Source: Alphaproteobacteria bacterium (GTDB lineage Bacteria > Pseudomonadota > Alphaproteobacteria > Rickettsiales > RI-342). From it: a stretch of 6,912 nt of DNA. Shown here piece after piece: positions 6,173 through 6,912 of this stretch. Location of the stretch: contig JADZBT010000150.1 of NCBI GenBank assembly GCA_020851915.1, positions 1 to 6,912 of the forward strand, written 5' to 3'. The notes under the pieces were generated by a model. The model saw nothing but the letters and a program-made list of their open reading frames with translations, did no database searches and was not told the origin of the DNA. Each line of letters begins with the position of its first letter. Positions within the stretch are counted from its first letter, which is position 1. The translations under genes and the position numbers were made by a program.

Positions 6173-6713
6173 GGGACTCAAGATCATCGAATTGCAGGTG
6201 TTCGGCGACAATCGCGGCTTTTTCGTCGAGCGCTTCAATGCGGGTAAATTCGCCGACCTGGGACTGCCGACCACGTTCGTGCAGGATAATCACTCGCGCT
6301 CCGCGCCCGGCGTGCTGCGCGGGCTGCACTACCAGTACGAGCCGCCGCAGGGCAAGCTGGTGGGCGTCACCCGTGGACGGGTATGGGACGTGGCGGTGGA
6401 TGTGCGCCCCGGTTCGCCGACATTCGGACAGCATTACGGTATTGAGCTCAACGACATGAATGGCCGCCTGTTCTGGATGCCCGCCGGGTTCGCGCACGGG
6501 TTCTGCGTGCTGGGTGACGAACCGGCCGATATGCTCTATAAGGTGACGGGGTTGTATAATCCCAAGGGCGAGGGCGGGATCGCGTGGGATGACCCGGAAT
6601 TGAAGGTGGCATGGCCACTGGCGGAGATGGCGGCAGCGCCCATTATCTCCGAACGGGACACGAAACAGCAGTCCTTTACGGAATATAAAAAGAATCCTCC
6701 GCGCTGGAGTTAA
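6147..6713 (+). CDS. rmlC: dTDP-4-dehydrorhamnose 3,5-epimerase
   Basis: Cofactor-free cupin enzyme that epimerises C3 and C5 of dTDP-4-keto-6-deoxyglucose, feeding RmlD. The 188-residue length is typical. VFGDNRGFFVERFN (18-31), FVQDNHSRS (44-52) and GVLRGLHYQ (55-63) are family signatures, with H61 the expected catalytic base, K70 in the substrate pocket and Y131 (in MLYKVTGLYNP) at the position of the catalytic tyrosine. MPAGFAHGF (111-119) and SERD with D171 complete the pattern. Translation starts at GTG 6147, inside rmlD, with GGAGG upstream. All catalytic positions I can locate are kept. Some C-terminal residues, such as GEGG where HERG is common, differ without suggesting loss of function. 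Confidence 0.95.
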   Translation: MKVIDCPLEGLKIIELQVFGDNRGFFVERFNAGKFADLGLPTTFVQDNHSRSAPGVLRGLHYQYEPPQGKLVGVTRGRVWDVAVDVRPGSPTFGQHYGIELNDMNGRLFWMPAGFAHGFCVLGDEPADMLYKVTGLYNPKGEGGIAWDDPELKVAWPLAEMAAAPIISERDTKQQSFTEYKKNPPRWS

Positions 6714-6732
6714 CCTAACCGGAAAGATACCC

Positions 6733-6912
6733 ATGCAACAGGCTACGGCAGGCGTCCAGCAGAGCATGTTCCCCGATGAAGCGGGGCATACCAGCGTGGT
6801 GATGGTGTCGTACCATACCGGGCCGATCCTGTGGCTCGCGCTGGAATCCGTGTTGGTGCAGCCGGGACTTAAAGAACTCATCCTCGTCAATAACGGCAAT
6901 CCGCCCGATATC
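6733..6912 (+). CDS. Family-2 (GT-A) glycosyltransferase, 3' end missing; rhamnosyltransferase candidate
   Basis: The first 60 codons of a gene that runs off the right edge. After about 20 unconserved residues comes TSVVMVSYHTGPILWLALESV followed by LILVNNGNPPDI. This is the beta-alpha-beta nucleotide-binding start of GT2 transferases, where VSYN...VVVDNGS is usual; here His replaces the common Asn after SY, and Asn-Asn-Gly replaces Asp-Asn-Gly. The ATG at 6733 is preceded by a modest GGAAAG (6721-6726); a later in-frame ATG at 6766 is possible. Its place 19 bases after rmlC suggests it uses dTDP-L-rhamnose or acts in the same polysaccharide pathway, but donor and acceptor cannot be read from this fragment, and the DXD motif lies outside. 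Confidence 0.75.
   Translation, partial: MQQATAGVQQSMFPDEAGHTSVVMVSYHTGPILWLALESVLVQPGLKELILVNNGNPPDI

Noticed and set aside
5249..6274. Reverse-strand open frame of 341 codons opposite rmlD and the start of rmlC
   Set aside because: His/Arg-rich translation with no motif, opposite enzymes whose catalytic residues are all present.
6093..6899. Reverse-strand open frame of 268 codons opposite rmlC and the glycosyltransferase
   Set aside because: It mirrors conserved RmlC and GT2 sequence and has no domain signature of its own.

Overview
The window carries two functional blocks, all on the + strand, packed almost end to end with no gene-free stretch longer than about 65 bases. The GC-rich coding style, the TonB/ExbBD and signal-peptide proteins, and a phytase-like propeller protein of a type common in Alphaproteobacteria point to a Gram-negative bacterium. 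It is most likely a pseudomonad-phylum (Pseudomonadota) member and plausibly an alphaproteobacterium. That placement is inferred from gene families only.

Block 1 (1-3278) is an envelope energy-transduction operon. It holds the end of an ExbB/TolQ/MotA-type proton-channel subunit, two consecutive ExbD/TolR-type subunits, a TonB-type energy transducer, and a secreted 'esterase-like activity of phytase' family protein. The first four should form an inner-membrane motor that passes proton-motive force to outer-membrane partners through TonB. The last is predicted to be periplasmic, and its start codon overlaps the tonB stop by one base. The most notable observation is that the second ExbD-like protein has Asn where the essential membrane Asp of ExbD/TolR lies, while the first keeps the Asp. 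This suggests an asymmetric ExbD1/ExbD2 pair.

Block 2 (3343-6912) is a complete dTDP-L-rhamnose pathway in the order rmlB-rmlA-rmlD-rmlC, followed by the 5' end of a family-2 glycosyltransferase that runs off the window. RmlA makes dTDP-glucose from glucose-1-phosphate and dTTP, RmlB makes the 4-keto-6-deoxy sugar, RmlC epimerises it and RmlD reduces it to dTDP-L-rhamnose. The downstream transferase probably uses this or a related activated sugar in O-antigen, capsule or exopolysaccharide assembly. rmlA/rmlD and rmlD/rmlC overlap, which fits one coupled transcript.

The 64-base gap at 3279-3342 is the only place where a new transcript could start between the blocks. I see a weak promoter-like pattern there and no convincing terminator. 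No RNA genes, mobile elements, CRISPR arrays or broken genes were seen. Apart from the unusual ExbD pair and the propeller gene attached to the TonB operon, the content is conventional.
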